Shown here: in pieces, positions 35,549 to 45,703 of the stretch
Position numbering within the stretch: position 1 is the first letter of the stretch
Layout: each line of letters begins with the position of its first letter
Source: Vibrio algarum
GTDB taxonomy: Bacteria; Pseudomonadota; Gammaproteobacteria; Enterobacterales; Vibrionaceae
Assembly (NCBI RefSeq): GCF_028204155.1
Contig: NZ_JAQLOI010000001.1
Location: 2,852,001-2,916,000 of the forward strand
Reading direction: 5' to 3'
Length of the DNA stretch: 64,000 nt
Position numbers and translations under genes: made by a program
Notes under the pieces: model-generated
The model's database searches: none
The model's input: the letters and a program-made list of their open reading frames with translations, nothing else
What the model was told of the DNA's origin: nothing

Positions 35549-36862
35549 TTATACTTTATCCCATAGAATTTCACAATCATCACCGTGAAATTCTTTGCAC
35601 ACAAAAAGATCTACGACCATAGCAAGTTGATCGCCATACATAATAATTGGCGTTCGAGTTCTTAACCAACTTGGTACTCCATATTCCTGAAATAGTTTTT
35701 TCAGTTTTCTACTGTGCCCACGCTCAACCGGATGAGCCGTTAACCCTTGCGGTTTAAAATGCACCTGTACTTGCTCATCATCTCTAGGAGAACGCAATGA
35801 AAGAGGTGTCTCTGTACTTTTATCAGTAAGTTGAATACGGCCTAATTTTTCAGGTAACTCTACCCATTGATTAGAGGGCAGAAATTCAGACCAAGAACTA
35901 ACATCAGATAGTCTTTCCACAAAATAAAGCCTATCTTTGAATCGCCTAACTTCTCCAGACGTAATGTTCATTCTTGGGTTGGCATCTGCCTTTGCCATTG
36001 CGACCTCATTCCAAATCAAGCTGAGTTGCACGAAAGACGGCATGATGCTTTTCCTAGAGCCTAACCAAAGTCTTAATAACTGATTTCTAGCAAGCTCACT
36101 CTGATGTCTAAGCTGGGAAATAGATAATCCACCATCTACGGCGGTAAACTCTACCAATCGGTCATGAAGTAACTCATTGATCAATGACTCTTGATCCGCA
36201 CAAAGCTGACTGCTTCGCAAAACCGACTGCTCTATATTAGGCCAACGGGATTTAAGCGAAGGAATAACTTCTTGCCGCAAAAAATTGCGATCATATCGAA
36301 TATCTTGATTACTTTCGTCTTCATTCCAGCTCAAACCTTGCAAGTTAGCGTACCCAACTATCTCGGCTTGACTGATAGTCAAAAGAGGTCGAACTAGGTA
36401 TCCTTTTGCAAAAGAAGTGCACTCTGGCATCGCTGATAAACCTTTGGGCCCACTGCCTCTTTTCATTGCTAACAAAAATGTTTCTAATTGATCAGCATTA
36501 TGCTGACCCGTTAACAAAAGGTCGTTTCGTTTTACGTGTTTTTCTAACGCCTGATAGCGCTTGTTGCGAGCTTCTTGTTCAATGCTCACATTCCGAGCTA
36601 AATTAAGTTCGACATGTTCAATAAACAACTCTATACCGTAATCACGACACCAAAGACTACAACGTTCAGCCCATTCGTTGGCGTTGTCACTCAACCCATG
36701 ATGCACATGAACCGCTAAACAGGTTATTCCATTGTGTGTAGCTTTATAACGAGCGAGCAGATCCAATAAAACTCTTGAATCGACACCCCCGCTCAATGCA
36801 AGCACAATACGGCCGTCCGGTTGATGATATTTTTCTATAATTGAGGTAAGAGTATCTAACAA
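35549..36862 (-). CDS. tilS: tRNA(Ile)-lysidine synthase
   Basis: TilS attaches lysine to the wobble C34 of tRNA-Ile (CAU), changing its reading from AUG to AUA. The 437-residue enzyme has the PP-loop SGGVDS (residues 24-29), VHVHHGLSDNANEWA and LLTGQHNADQLETFL in the N-terminal domain, then the TilS-specific C-terminal domains. The start appears to be TTG at 36862, with AAGG 8 bp upstream; no better ATG is seen. It lies downstream of accA past a terminator. Confidence 0.92.
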   Translation of the reverse strand: MLDTLTSIIEKYHQPDGRIVLALSGGVDSRVLLDLLARYKATHNGITCLAVHVHHGLSDNANEWAERCSLWCRDYGIELFIEHVELNLARNVSIEQEARNKRYQALEKHVKRNDLLLTGQHNADQLETFLLAMKRGSGPKGLSAMPECTSFAKGYLVRPLLTISQAEIVGYANLQGLSWNEDESNQDIRYDRNFLRQEVIPSLKSRWPNIEQSVLRSSQLCADQESLINELLHDRLVEFTAVDGGLSISQLRHQSELARNQLLRLWLGSRKSIMPSFVQLSLIWNEVAMAKADANPRMNITSGEVRRFKDRLYFVERLSDVSSWSEFLPSNQWVELPEKLGRIQLTDKSTETPLSLRSPRDDEQVQVHFKPQGLTAHPVERGHSRKLKKLFQEYGVPSWLRTRTPIIMYGDQLAMVVDLFVCKEFHGDDCEILWDKV

Positions 36863-36883
36863 AGTTTGGCCTTATATTTTGAA

Positions 36884-36911
36884 CAAAAAACGGACCAAAA
36901 GGTCCGTTCTA
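36884..36911 (-). terminator. Terminator of accA
   Basis: On the minus strand AACGGACC pairs with GGTCCGTT around a TTTT loop and runs into T's; it lies between accA and tilS. Confidence 0.85.
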
Positions 36912-36944
36912 TTCTAACTTATTCGATTTATATTTTCTGCAATC

Positions 36945-37904
36945 TTAACAGTAACCATAACTCATTAAACGCTGATATCTACGCTCAAGTAAATCGTCAT
37001 TTTCTAATTCAGTCAATTCATCTAACTGCTTGATAAGCATTGCTTTCATGTTTTTAGCCATTTGGATAGGATCACGATGTGCGCCACCTAATGGTTCTTC
37101 AATAATTTCATCAATAAGCTCAAGCTCTTTTAAACGCGGAGCAATCAGCCCCATTGCTTCTGCCGCTTGTGGCGCTTTATCAGAGTCACGCCAAAGTATA
37201 GAGGCACAACCTTCCGGAGAAATAACCGAATAGGTCGAATACTGAAGCATATTGACATAGTCACCAACACCAATAGCCAATGCTCCACCACTGCCGCCTT
37301 CACCGACAACATTACATATTACAGGCACTTTAAGACCTGACATCACCTTAAGGTTTTTAGCTATAGCTTCAGATTGCCCGCGCTCTTCAGCACCAACACC
37401 TGGATAAGCACCTGCTGTATCAATAAACGTTATAATCGGCATTTTGAAACGCTCTGCCATCTCCATTAGTCGAAGGGCCTTACGGTACCCTTCTGGTTTT
37501 GGCATACCAAAATTACGTATGACTTTTTCTTTTGTCTCACGCCCTTTTTGATGACCAATAACCATTACCGGACGGCCATCTAAGCGAGCCATACCACCAA
37601 CAATCGCTTTATCATCACCATAAGCACGATCGCCCGCTAAAGCTTCAAATTCCGTAAATACTTGTTCAACATAATCAAGTGTATAAGGACGTTGTGGATG
37701 GCGAGCGAGTTGCGCTACTTGCCAAGCACCCAAATCACTAAATATTTTCTTTTTAAGCTCTAAGCTTTTCTCTTCTAATTGAGAAATCTCTTTGTCTAGA
37801 TCCACCGATGTGTCACCACCGTGGCGAGACACATCTCGAAGTGCTTCGATCTTTGCTTCTAGTTCAGCAATCGGCTTTTCAAATTCTAGAAAGTTCAGGC
37901 TCAT
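36945..37904 (-). CDS. accA: Acetyl-CoA carboxylase carboxyltransferase subunit alpha
   Basis: AccA, with AccD, transfers carboxyl from biotin to acetyl-CoA, the first step of fatty acid synthesis. The 319-residue form starting MSLNFLEFEKPIAELE equals E. coli; a longer frame to 37931 lacks conservation, and AAAGGA sits 8 bp before the chosen ATG. The crotonase-like core with GRETKEKVIRNFGMP, FIDTAGAYPGVGAEERGQ and GEGGSGGALAIGVGD is intact. It follows dnaE, the standard dnaE-accA pair. Confidence 0.96.
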   Translation of the reverse strand: MSLNFLEFEKPIAELEAKIEALRDVSRHGGDTSVDLDKEISQLEEKSLELKKKIFSDLGAWQVAQLARHPQRPYTLDYVEQVFTEFEALAGDRAYGDDKAIVGGMARLDGRPVMVIGHQKGRETKEKVIRNFGMPKPEGYRKALRLMEMAERFKMPIITFIDTAGAYPGVGAEERGQSEAIAKNLKVMSGLKVPVICNVVGEGGSGGALAIGVGDYVNMLQYSTYSVISPEGCASILWRDSDKAPQAAEAMGLIAPRLKELELIDEIIEEPLGGAHRDPIQMAKNMKAMLIKQLDELTELENDDLLERRYQRLMSYGYC

Positions 37905-37979
37905 CATGAATCCTTTGTTATACAACTGCAAATAACCTCTATACCAATATAGTTAATTATTGGGTTATCACAACTGACT

Positions 37980-40900
37980 TTAGTTAAATTCGAGTTCTAC
38001 TTGGTTTTTACCAAGTAACTGTTTTAATTCGTCTATCAGCGTGTCATTTGGTGTTACACGCCATTCTGTTCCTAATGCGAGCTTAGCTCTAGCATCTTCT
38101 CTTTGATAATACACGTTTACTGGAACCGTTCCCGCTTTGTGCGGCTCCAAGATCGCACTAAACTGTTCAAAAAATTGATCATTTATCTGTGATTGCATGA
38201 TAGAAACTGATAATCCGCGAGTATATTTTTCACGCGCTTCACCAATATCCATCACTTCACGGGCAGACATTTTAAGGCCACCATTGAAGTCATCAAAGCT
38301 GACCTGTCCAGAAATCACTAAAATTTTATCTTTTTCTAGTAATTCTGCATACCTATCCAACACATCAGAGAACATCATGACTTCAATTCGACCAGACCTA
38401 TCATCCAATGTCATAAGGCCAATACGTGAACCTCGTTTGGTTGTCATCACTCTGGCAGCGATAACTAAACCTGATAATGTAACACTCTGATCTCTTCTTG
38501 TTGGTGTCGCATCTTTTAATCGACAACTAGTATACTTAGCAAGTTCCTTTAAATACGCATTAATTGGATGACCAGTTAAATAAAGCCCTAAAGTTTCTCG
38601 CTCTCCCTCAAGCCATACTTTTTCTGGCCACTCAGGGACTTGAGCATAAGCTTGCTCTACTGCTTCAGGTGCGTCCGTTAACACGCCAAACATATCTGCC
38701 TGCCCAAATGCTTCAGCTTGACGATGTTGACCCGCTGCTTTTACAGCATCATCAACAGATGCCATCATCGCTGCGCGATGTGGGCCCAATCGGTCTAATG
38801 CGCCAGCCTGAATTAGCTTTTCAATAACACGCTTATTCACTTTCTTCAGGTCAATACGGGCGCAAAAATCGAAGAGGTCTTTAAAATAACCCCCTTGATT
38901 TCGCGCCGCTATAATATTTTCAATTGGGCCTTCACCAACACCTTTAATCGCACCAATACCGTAAACAACGGCACCTGATTCATCAACATTAAACCGATAA
39001 AGCCCTGCATTGATATCCGGTGGCAAAACCGCCAGTTTCATGCGGATACATTCATCCACTAGCCCAACAACTTTCTCGGTATTATCCATATCCGCAGTCA
39101 TAACTGCTGCCATGAACTCAGCTGGATAATGGGTTTTCAACCATAACGTTTGATACGATACTAGCGCATAAGCCGCAGAGTGCGATTTGTTAAAGCCATA
39201 CCCTGCAAATTTTTCCACAAGGTCAAATATCTTCATCGATAATTCGCCATCGACACCATTATCGATAGCCCCTTGTTCAAATACCGAGCGTTGCTTCGCC
39301 ATCTCTTCTGGTTTCTTCTTACCCATTGCTCGGCGAAGCATATCTGCACCACCTAAGGTATAACCGGCAAGAATCTGAGCTATCTGCATCACCTGCTCTT
39401 GATACAAGATAATGCCATAGGTGGGTTCGAGCGTTTCTTTAAGCGAATCATGCTGCCAAGTTTCATCAGGATAAGAAACCGCTTCACGGCCGTGCTTACG
39501 GTCAATAAAGTTATCTACCATACCTGACTGCAAAGGCCCTGGTCGAAATAGTGCCACCAAAGCGATAATATCTTCGAAACAGTCTGGCTGAAGTCGCTTG
39601 ATAAGCTCTTTCATTCCTCGGGATTCTAACTGGAATACTGCTGTGGTTTCTGAATCTTGTAACTTTCTAAATGAACGTGCATCATCGAGAGGAATAGACT
39701 CTATTCGAACCGGCTCTTTTCCTTCTTTTTCCAGACGAGGGTTAACTAACCCTAAAGCCCAATCGATAATGGTTAGAGTACGTAAACCAAGAAAATCAAA
39801 CTTAACCAGTCCTGCTGTTTCAACATCATTTTTATCAAATTGAGTAACAGGGAAATTCCCGTCAGCGTCACAATAGATTGGTGCGAAATCCGTAATGGTC
39901 GTTGGTGATATAACCACTCCACCGGCATGCTTACCAGCGTTACGGGTCACCCCTTCTAAAATTCGGCACTTGTCGATAAGCTCTTTTACGTCTTCATCTG
40001 CTTCGTAGATTTCAGGAAGCTGGGGTTCGGCCTTAAATGCTTTTTCAAGAGTCATTCCCGGATCTGGTGGGACTAACTTAGATATTCGGTCAACAAACCC
40101 ATAGGGATGCCCAAGAACCCGTCCCACGTCGCGAATAACTGCTTTCGCCGCCATCGTACCAAAGGTAATGATCTGAGATACGGCATCGCGCCCATACATC
40201 TCTGCAACGTGATCAATAACTTGATCGCGCTTATCCATACAAAAATCCACATCGAAATCGGGCATGGAAACACGCTCAGGGTTAAGAAAACGTTCAAAGA
40301 GAAGGTCGTATTCTAGCGGGTCCAAATCAGTGATACTTAACGCATAAGCTACCAGAGAACCAGCACCTGAACCTCGACCGGGGCCTACAGGCACATCATT
40401 ATCCTTTGACCACTGAATAAACTCCATCACAATTAGAAAGTAACCAGGAAAGCCCATCTGGTTAATTACGTCTAATTCAATTTTTAAACGTTCATCATAA
40501 TCTGGTCGTTTTTCTAATCGAACCTGTTCATCCGGGAACAGAAATTCTAATCGTTGCTCTAAACCTTCCTCGGACTTTTTAATTAAGTAGTCTTCAATTT
40601 TCATCCCTTCAGTTGGGAAATTAGGTAAAAATATTTCACCTAATCGAACGGTTGCGTTACAACGCTTGGCAATTTCAACACTATTTTCTAACGCTTCAGG
40701 AATATCTGAAAATAGTTCGCACATTTCTTCTTCAGTGCGCAAGTATTGCTGGGCACTGTAATTTTTAGGTCTTCGAGGATCAACGAGGGTAAAGCCATCG
40801 TGTATTGCTACACGAATTTCGTGCGCATCAAATTGATCCGCATGAAGAAACACAACCTCATTGGTTGCGACAACCGGTAATCCCGTATTTTCAGCGAGTT

Positions 40901-41459
40901 CCAGCGCGAAATGTAAGTAACTTTCCTCGTCAGCTCTTCCTGTTCGAGACAGCTCTAAATAAAAATGCTCAGGAAAATGTTGGTTATAAAACGCAACACA
41001 ACGATCGACTAAGTGTTGATTTCCCTTAAGTAAAGCTTTACCAATTTCACCATTTTTCCCACCGGAAAGAATAATTAGACCTTCTTTATGGTTTGCTAAC
41101 CACTCTTTATCTATAACGGGTTGATGTTGGACATGACCTCTTTGGTACGCTTCAGAGATAAGTAGTGTAAGGTTGTTGTACCCTTTATTGTCTTTCGCAA
41201 TAACCGTTATCTGTGTTAATTCGTCACCAAACAGGTCGGATTGCATCGCAAAATCTGCGCCAATGATAGGCTTAATTCCGCAGCTGTGCGCCGTATTATA
41301 GAACTTCACCAAGCCACATAGGTTTGTAAAGTCGGTAAGCGCCATTGCCGGCATACCTAACTCAGCTACCTTTTTCACCAATGGCGGGACTTTAGACAGC
41401 CCATCTACCATGGAATAATCACTATGTACTCTTAAGTGTATAAATTTTGGGTCAGACAT
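37980..41459 (-). CDS. dnaE: DNA polymerase III alpha subunit
   Basis: DnaE is the catalytic subunit of the replicative polymerase. The 1159-residue product is full length: the N-terminal PHP domain (FIHLRVHSDYSMVDG, residues 5-19), the family C palm with the catalytic PDFDVDFC motif (around 400), the GRGSGAGSLVAYAL segment, a helix-hairpin-helix region, and an OB-fold near the C-terminus (SLSGLVIAARVMTTKRG). The proofreading partner DnaQ is also encoded here. It lies between rnhB and accA in the long minus-strand block. Confidence 0.97.
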   Translation of the reverse strand: MSDPKFIHLRVHSDYSMVDGLSKVPPLVKKVAELGMPAMALTDFTNLCGLVKFYNTAHSCGIKPIIGADFAMQSDLFGDELTQITVIAKDNKGYNNLTLLISEAYQRGHVQHQPVIDKEWLANHKEGLIILSGGKNGEIGKALLKGNQHLVDRCVAFYNQHFPEHFYLELSRTGRADEESYLHFALELAENTGLPVVATNEVVFLHADQFDAHEIRVAIHDGFTLVDPRRPKNYSAQQYLRTEEEMCELFSDIPEALENSVEIAKRCNATVRLGEIFLPNFPTEGMKIEDYLIKKSEEGLEQRLEFLFPDEQVRLEKRPDYDERLKIELDVINQMGFPGYFLIVMEFIQWSKDNDVPVGPGRGSGAGSLVAYALSITDLDPLEYDLLFERFLNPERVSMPDFDVDFCMDKRDQVIDHVAEMYGRDAVSQIITFGTMAAKAVIRDVGRVLGHPYGFVDRISKLVPPDPGMTLEKAFKAEPQLPEIYEADEDVKELIDKCRILEGVTRNAGKHAGGVVISPTTITDFAPIYCDADGNFPVTQFDKNDVETAGLVKFDFLGLRTLTIIDWALGLVNPRLEKEGKEPVRIESIPLDDARSFRKLQDSETTAVFQLESRGMKELIKRLQPDCFEDIIALVALFRPGPLQSGMVDNFIDRKHGREAVSYPDETWQHDSLKETLEPTYGIILYQEQVMQIAQILAGYTLGGADMLRRAMGKKKPEEMAKQRSVFEQGAIDNGVDGELSMKIFDLVEKFAGYGFNKSHSAAYALVSYQTLWLKTHYPAEFMAAVMTADMDNTEKVVGLVDECIRMKLAVLPPDINAGLYRFNVDESGAVVYGIGAIKGVGEGPIENIIAARNQGGYFKDLFDFCARIDLKKVNKRVIEKLIQAGALDRLGPHRAAMMASVDDAVKAAGQHRQAEAFGQADMFGVLTDAPEAVEQAYAQVPEWPEKVWLEGERETLGLYLTGHPINAYLKELAKYTSCRLKDATPTRRDQSVTLSGLVIAARVMTTKRGSRIGLMTLDDRSGRIEVMMFSDVLDRYAELLEKDKILVISGQVSFDDFNGGLKMSAREVMDIGEAREKYTRGLSVSIMQSQINDQFFEQFSAILEPHKAGTVPVNVYYQREDARAKLALGTEWRVTPNDTLIDELKQLLGKNQVELEFN

Positions 41460-41497
41460 TATTTTTGGTTACTCAGTGCTCGATTCAATGTTTAGGG

Positions 41498-42104
41498 CTA
41501 TACAAGACCTAACGCTTTTTTAACTGGCTTAAAGCTCTTTCTATGTTGTTCAATAACACCATACTTATCAATGGCTTCTATGTGAGCTTTGGTTGGATAG
41601 CCTTTATGTTTAGCAAAACCAAATTCTGGAAATTGATTATCTAACTCTTCCATCTCTTTGTCTCGTACAACCTTTGCTAAAATAGAAGCGGCACTAATTT
41701 CTGCCACTCGTAAATCGCCTTTCACTATCGCTGTAGCTGGCATGATTAACTCTGGGACTCTGTTGCCATCAATCAACACAAAGTCTGGTTGTATAGATAG
41801 TGCATCTACAGCTCGGGTCATCGCCAACATGGTAGCGTGTAAAATATTAAGACGATCTATTTCAACGGGAGAGCAACGCCCAATAGACCATGCCAACGCC
41901 TTCTCTTTTATCTCAGGAAAAAGCGCTAACCTTTTTTTCTGAAAGTTTTTTGGAGTCAGTCAAACCTTCAATAGGGTTGTTCGGGTCAAGAATAACAGCG
42001 GCAGTGACTACGTCACCCACAAGTGGGCCACGACCTACTTCATCTACACCAGCATACAAAGTAAAACCTTGGGGATACTCAAATGGAGGAAACTCATTAA
42101 TCAT
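41498..42104 (-). CDS. rnhB: Ribonuclease HII, frameshifted at an A-run
   Basis: RNase HII cuts at ribonucleotides in DNA. Translation starts at 42104 with YAGVDEVGRGPLVGDVV carrying the DExGRG catalytic acids, then LTDSKKLSEKK, and stops early at 41913. The rest (AWSIGRCSPVEIDRLNILHATM, residue Asp of FVLIDG, HKGYPTKAH) lies in another frame from about 41943 to 41498. The break is the A7 run (plus-strand T7 at 41932-41938). Adding two A gives the family sequence SEKKRLAL; removing one also joins the frames. Restored length is about 202 residues. Its start overlaps the lpxB end by 8 bp. Confidence 0.85.
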
Positions 42105-43250
42105 TGTACTTACCTATTAATTTCAGAACCGCTGAAGCCGCCTGTTCATCCGCATTTTTTCGAATCCAGTGATGCATCTCTGTGAATTTTTCCAACACTT
42201 CTTGGTTATCACAGGAAAGCAACCTATCAACTTCATGAAAAAGATTTTCAGAATGGCATTCCTCCAAAATGAACTCTTTCACTAACTCTTTACCAGCAAG
42301 AATATTTGGTAAAGAAACAAACTCGGTATTAACTAAACGTTTGGCAATAAAGGCCGTTATAGCGTTAACGTTATAAGCGACAACCATTGGTCTCTTCACT
42401 AACATGCATTCTAATGCAACGGTTCCAGATGCGAGCATCACTACATCCGATGCTTGAATCACGTTTCTGGCCGTATCGTTTACTAAAGTGAAGTCGAGCT
42501 CTGGCGCAAGATGTTTCCATACCTGTTCAAACTGCTCACGTCTTTTATCGTTTACAAGCGCAACGACAAAGCCAATGTCTGGATACTTTTGATGGAGTTT
42601 TTGGCAAGTTTCTATAAATGGCTGAGCCAACATTTTCAGCTCAGCACCACGACTACCCGGCAATACGGCTAACCACTTCTTGTTATTATCCAAACCCAAC
42701 GCTTCTCGAGCTTGTTCTTTGGGACTTTCTAGAGGGATAGCATCCGCAAGGGTATGACCTATAAATTCGCACGGTACATTAAATTTGTCATAAAATGCTT
42801 TTTCAAACGGCAGAAATGCCAGAACAAGATTTGTTGCTGCTTCGATCTTAAAATTCTTTTTTGACGCCATGCCCACACCGATGGACTGACGTAATGAACG
42901 GTTTTTATACCTATGTCTTTGAGGTTTTTTTCTAATCTTAGATTAAAGTCAGGCGCATCAATACCAACAAATACGTCAGGTGGGTTTGACGTATAATACT
43001 TCACCAGTTCTGCTTTAACTTTCAAAAGCCTTGGTAATCGACCTAAAACCTCAACCAACCCCATTACCGCCAACTCTTCCATATCAAACAGGGACTGGCA
43101 ACCTAAGGCATTCATCTTTGGACCGCCAATACCAACAAACTGAGCATCAGGGACTTGCTGCTTTATCGCTTTAATAAAGCCTTCTCCCAGAGTATCTCCC
43201 GACAGTTCTCCGACGACAATACCTATGACAAGAGGACGAGGTTGAGACAT
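42097..43250 (-). CDS. lpxB: Lipid A disaccharide synthase, frameshifted
   Basis: LpxB joins UDP-diacylglucosamine and lipid X to the lipid A disaccharide at the inner membrane. The first frame starts at 43250 with VIGIVVGELSGDTLG, passes SPSVWAWRQKRI, then goes wrong and stops at 42759. The true continuation (FKIEAATNLVLAFLPFEKAF onward, with GSRGAEL) is in the -1 frame from about 42855 to 42097. One base is missing in either the T4 (plus A4, 42850-42853) or the A6 (plus T6, 42857-42862). Restored length is 384 residues. Because the gene is normally essential, a sequence error is likely. Confidence 0.87.
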
Positions 43251-43276
43251 AACTACTATTCCCTATAGCTGTACAG

Positions 43277-43311
43277 ACAAAAAAGACCGTAACCAATGGT
43301 ACGATCTTTTC
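43277..43311 (-). terminator. Hairpin between lpxA and lpxB
   Basis: On the minus strand AAAAGATCGTA pairs with TACGGTCTTTT (one G-T pair) and is followed by T's. It lies after lpxA and may lower expression of lpxB from the upstream operon. Confidence 0.65.
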
Positions 43312-43337
43312 AATTACTAACCATTCATTTTCAATAA

Positions 43338-44126
43338 CTAACGAATAATGCCACGAGATGAGTTTTCTAAAAACTCTAGGAAAAGTTTAACTCCCGGAAA
43401 CTCTTCTGCTTCTTTCGCAATCTCGATCTTGGCTTCTTCAACGGTATTACCGCTACGATATAATGCTTTATATGCACGACGTATTGCGTGAATCTCTTTT
43501 TTCTCAAAGCCACGCCTTTTAAGGCCTTCGATGTTGATCCCAAACGGAGCACAGTGATTACCTTGCGCCATTACATAAGGAGGCACGTCTTGAACAACAA
43601 TAGAGCCACCACCAAGCATCGCATGATCGCCAATTTGACAGAATTGGTGAATAGCACACATACCACCAATAATTGCTTGCGTTCCAATGGTTACATGACC
43701 AGCAAGCGTAGCATTGTTAGCGAAGATACAGCGATCACCGACAATACAATCGTGAGCAATATGAGCGTTGATCATAAACAGGTTATCACTGCCAACCTTC
43801 GTTATACCATTGTCTTGGATAGTGCCACGATGCATCGTCACGCTTTCACGGATTGTATTGCGGTCTCCAATTTCGAGACGAGTATCTTCACCAGCAAATT
43901 TGAGATCTTGGCACTCTTCACCAATAGAGGCAAACTGAAAAATACGGTTGTCTTTTCCTATTGTCGTAGGACCTTTCACGACAACATGTGACAAAAGTTC
44001 AGTTCCTTCGCCAATTTCTACTTTGCTATCAACGGTGCAAAATGGACCAATTTTAACATTAGCACCAATGACTGCACCATCTTCTATAATTGCTGTTGGA
44101 TGAATCTGAGCAGTTTCATGGATCAT
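43338..44126 (-). CDS. lpxA: UDP-N-acetylglucosamine acyltransferase
   Basis: LpxA adds the 3-hydroxyacyl chain to UDP-GlcNAc, the first step of lipid A synthesis. The 262-residue left-handed beta-helix protein shows the hexapeptide repeats (such as VIGANVKIGPF) over residues ~10-190 and the catalytic His125 in NAHIAHDCIVG, then a C-terminal helical part. Its start overlaps the fabZ stop by 4 bp (44123-44126). Order lpxD-fabZ-lpxA-lpxB is as in E. coli. Confidence 0.97.
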   Translation of the reverse strand: MIHETAQIHPTAIIEDGAVIGANVKIGPFCTVDSKVEIGEGTELLSHVVVKGPTTIGKDNRIFQFASIGEECQDLKFAGEDTRLEIGDRNTIRESVTMHRGTIQDNGITKVGSDNLFMINAHIAHDCIVGDRCIFANNATLAGHVTIGTQAIIGGMCAIHQFCQIGDHAMLGGGSIVVQDVPPYVMAQGNHCAPFGINIEGLKRRGFEKKEIHAIRRAYKALYRSGNTVEEAKIEIAKEAEEFPGVKLFLEFLENSSRGIIR

Positions 44127-44587
44127 AATTCGAATTCTCTACGCGCACATTTAAGATCAGCTGAACAGACTACGGCACCATCTACTTTGGCAACGCCCGT
44201 AAATACCGCTATTCCTCTACGCTCTTTCAAAAACTCTACTTCTATAACAAGTTGATCACCAGGAACAACTGGTTTACGGAACTTAGCGTTATCAATACTA
44301 GCAAAGTAATATAGTTCGTTCTCTTTTGGCGCACCAAATGTTGCAAAGGCTAGCAAACCAGTTGCTTGAGCCATTGCTTCTAAAATAAGTACACCGGGGA
44401 AAATAGGCATTTGTGGAAAATGGCCAGTAAACTGAGGTTCATTTACTGTTACGTTTTTCAAACCAATAAGATATTTACCTTCTACATACTCAGTCACTCT
44501 ATCGATCAATAAGAACGGATAACGATGTGGTAGTAGTTCCTGAATTTTTGTTATATCCATTGTTTTCTTTTCAGTAGTCAAAGCCAT
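44123..44587 (-). CDS. fabZ: 3-hydroxyacyl-ACP dehydratase FabZ
   Basis: FabZ removes water from 3-hydroxyacyl-ACP in fatty acid elongation and competes with LpxA for the C14 hydroxyacyl substrate. The 154-residue hot-dog protein has LLPHRYPFLLIDR, the catalytic His56 in FTGHFPQMPIFPG and Glu70 in GVLILEAMAQ. The start at 44587 has AGGA only 2 bp upstream, so a start at 44560 (MDITKI) is also possible. A hairpin separates it from lpxD; lpxA overlaps its end. Confidence 0.95.
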   Translation of the reverse strand: MALTTEKKTMDITKIQELLPHRYPFLLIDRVTEYVEGKYLIGLKNVTVNEPQFTGHFPQMPIFPGVLILEAMAQATGLLAFATFGAPKENELYYFASIDNAKFRKPVVPGDQLVIEVEFLKERRGIAVFTGVAKVDGAVVCSADLKCARREFEL

Positions 44588-44624
44588 ATTCCTATTAACA
44601 ATTCAATTGGTTGAGATTATAAAC

Positions 44625-44653
44625 GAAAAAGGTCCGCTATTTGCAGACCTTTT
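44625..44653 (-). terminator. Hairpin between lpxD and fabZ
   Basis: On the minus strand AAAAGGTC pairs with GACCTTTT across an 11-nt loop. It may be a leaky terminator inside the operon. Confidence 0.6.
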
Positions 44654-44679
44654 AAAAAATTAGTCGAGATAGATGGTGA

Positions 44680-45699
44680 TTATGATTCCAACTTTTTCTC
44701 TACTTCTTTCAGTCTTTTGTTCATTTCATCTATACGATGGACACGAGCAGCCGTCTTTCGCCACTCTTTATTTGGTTGAAGTGGTATACCTGAAGAAAAC
44801 ATACCTTTTTCAGGTAGACTTCTCATCACCATACCCATACCAGTTATCGTTACTTGATCAGCAATTTGTATATGGCCATTAATAACGCTACCACCACCTA
44901 TAATGCAGTACTTACCGATAGATGTGCTGCCAGCAACTATTGTACCACCTGCGATAGCCGTACCATATCCGATCTGAACATTGTGAGCGATTTGCAATTG
45001 GTTATCTAGAATAACGTTATCTTCGATAACGGTATCATCTAGTGCACCTCTATCAATAGTAGTACATGCGCCAATTTCTACTCGATTTCCTATCTTGACA
45101 GAGCCTACCTGAGGAATTTTGATCCATTCACCCTTGTCATTGGCATAACCAAAGCCATCAGAGCCAATGACTGTATTCGACTGAACAAGGCAAAACTCTC
45201 CGATTTGGACACTATGGTAAACTGATACATTGGCCCAAAGCTTACTCCCTTTGCCAATCACAGTATCTTTACCAATAAAGCAACCAGCACCGATAGATGA
45301 ATCATCACCAAGAGTAACGCCAGACTCTATCGTAGCATTAGCTCCAATCGTAACCCCTTTACCTATTATTACATCGTCTGCAATCACCGCAGAAGCATGA
45401 ATACTACTTGCTGGTGCAGGGGTTGAATCTAGAGCTTGAGCGACAAGTGCGTAGGCCAAATACGGATCAGGTACAACCAATACGTTAATGTTACAAAGCT
45501 CTAATTCGGACTCTTTCACCATAATCGCAGTCGCTTGGCATTCACCCAAATGTTTACGATATTTAGCATTAGAAAGAAAAGTTATCTGCCCTTCGCCTGA
45601 TTTATCCATTGGTGCAACCGAAGTCACAACGGCATCGCTGTCACCATGTAATACACCACCAGTAATCGCTGCTAATTCAGCAAGAGTCACTCTAGACAT
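44680..45699 (-). CDS. lpxD: UDP-3-O-(3-hydroxyacyl)glucosamine N-acyltransferase
   Basis: LpxD adds the second hydroxyacyl chain in lipid A synthesis. The 339-residue protein has an N-terminal uridine-binding domain (residues ~1-100, with ITFLSNAKYRKHL) and a left-handed beta-helix of hexapeptide repeats (ADDVIIGKGVTIGANATI onward), with the catalytic His in QIAHNVQIGYG. A C-terminal helix ends the protein. It starts 4 bp after skp. Confidence 0.96.
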   Translation of the reverse strand: MSRVTLAELAAITGGVLHGDSDAVVTSVAPMDKSGEGQITFLSNAKYRKHLGECQATAIMVKESELELCNINVLVVPDPYLAYALVAQALDSTPAPASSIHASAVIADDVIIGKGVTIGANATIESGVTLGDDSSIGAGCFIGKDTVIGKGSKLWANVSVYHSVQIGEFCLVQSNTVIGSDGFGYANDKGEWIKIPQVGSVKIGNRVEIGACTTIDRGALDDTVIEDNVILDNQLQIAHNVQIGYGTAIAGGTIVAGSTSIGKYCIIGGGSVINGHIQIADQVTITGMGMVMRSLPEKGMFSSGIPLQPNKEWRKTAARVHRIDEMNKRLKEVEKKLES

Positions 45700-45703
45700 A
45701 ATA

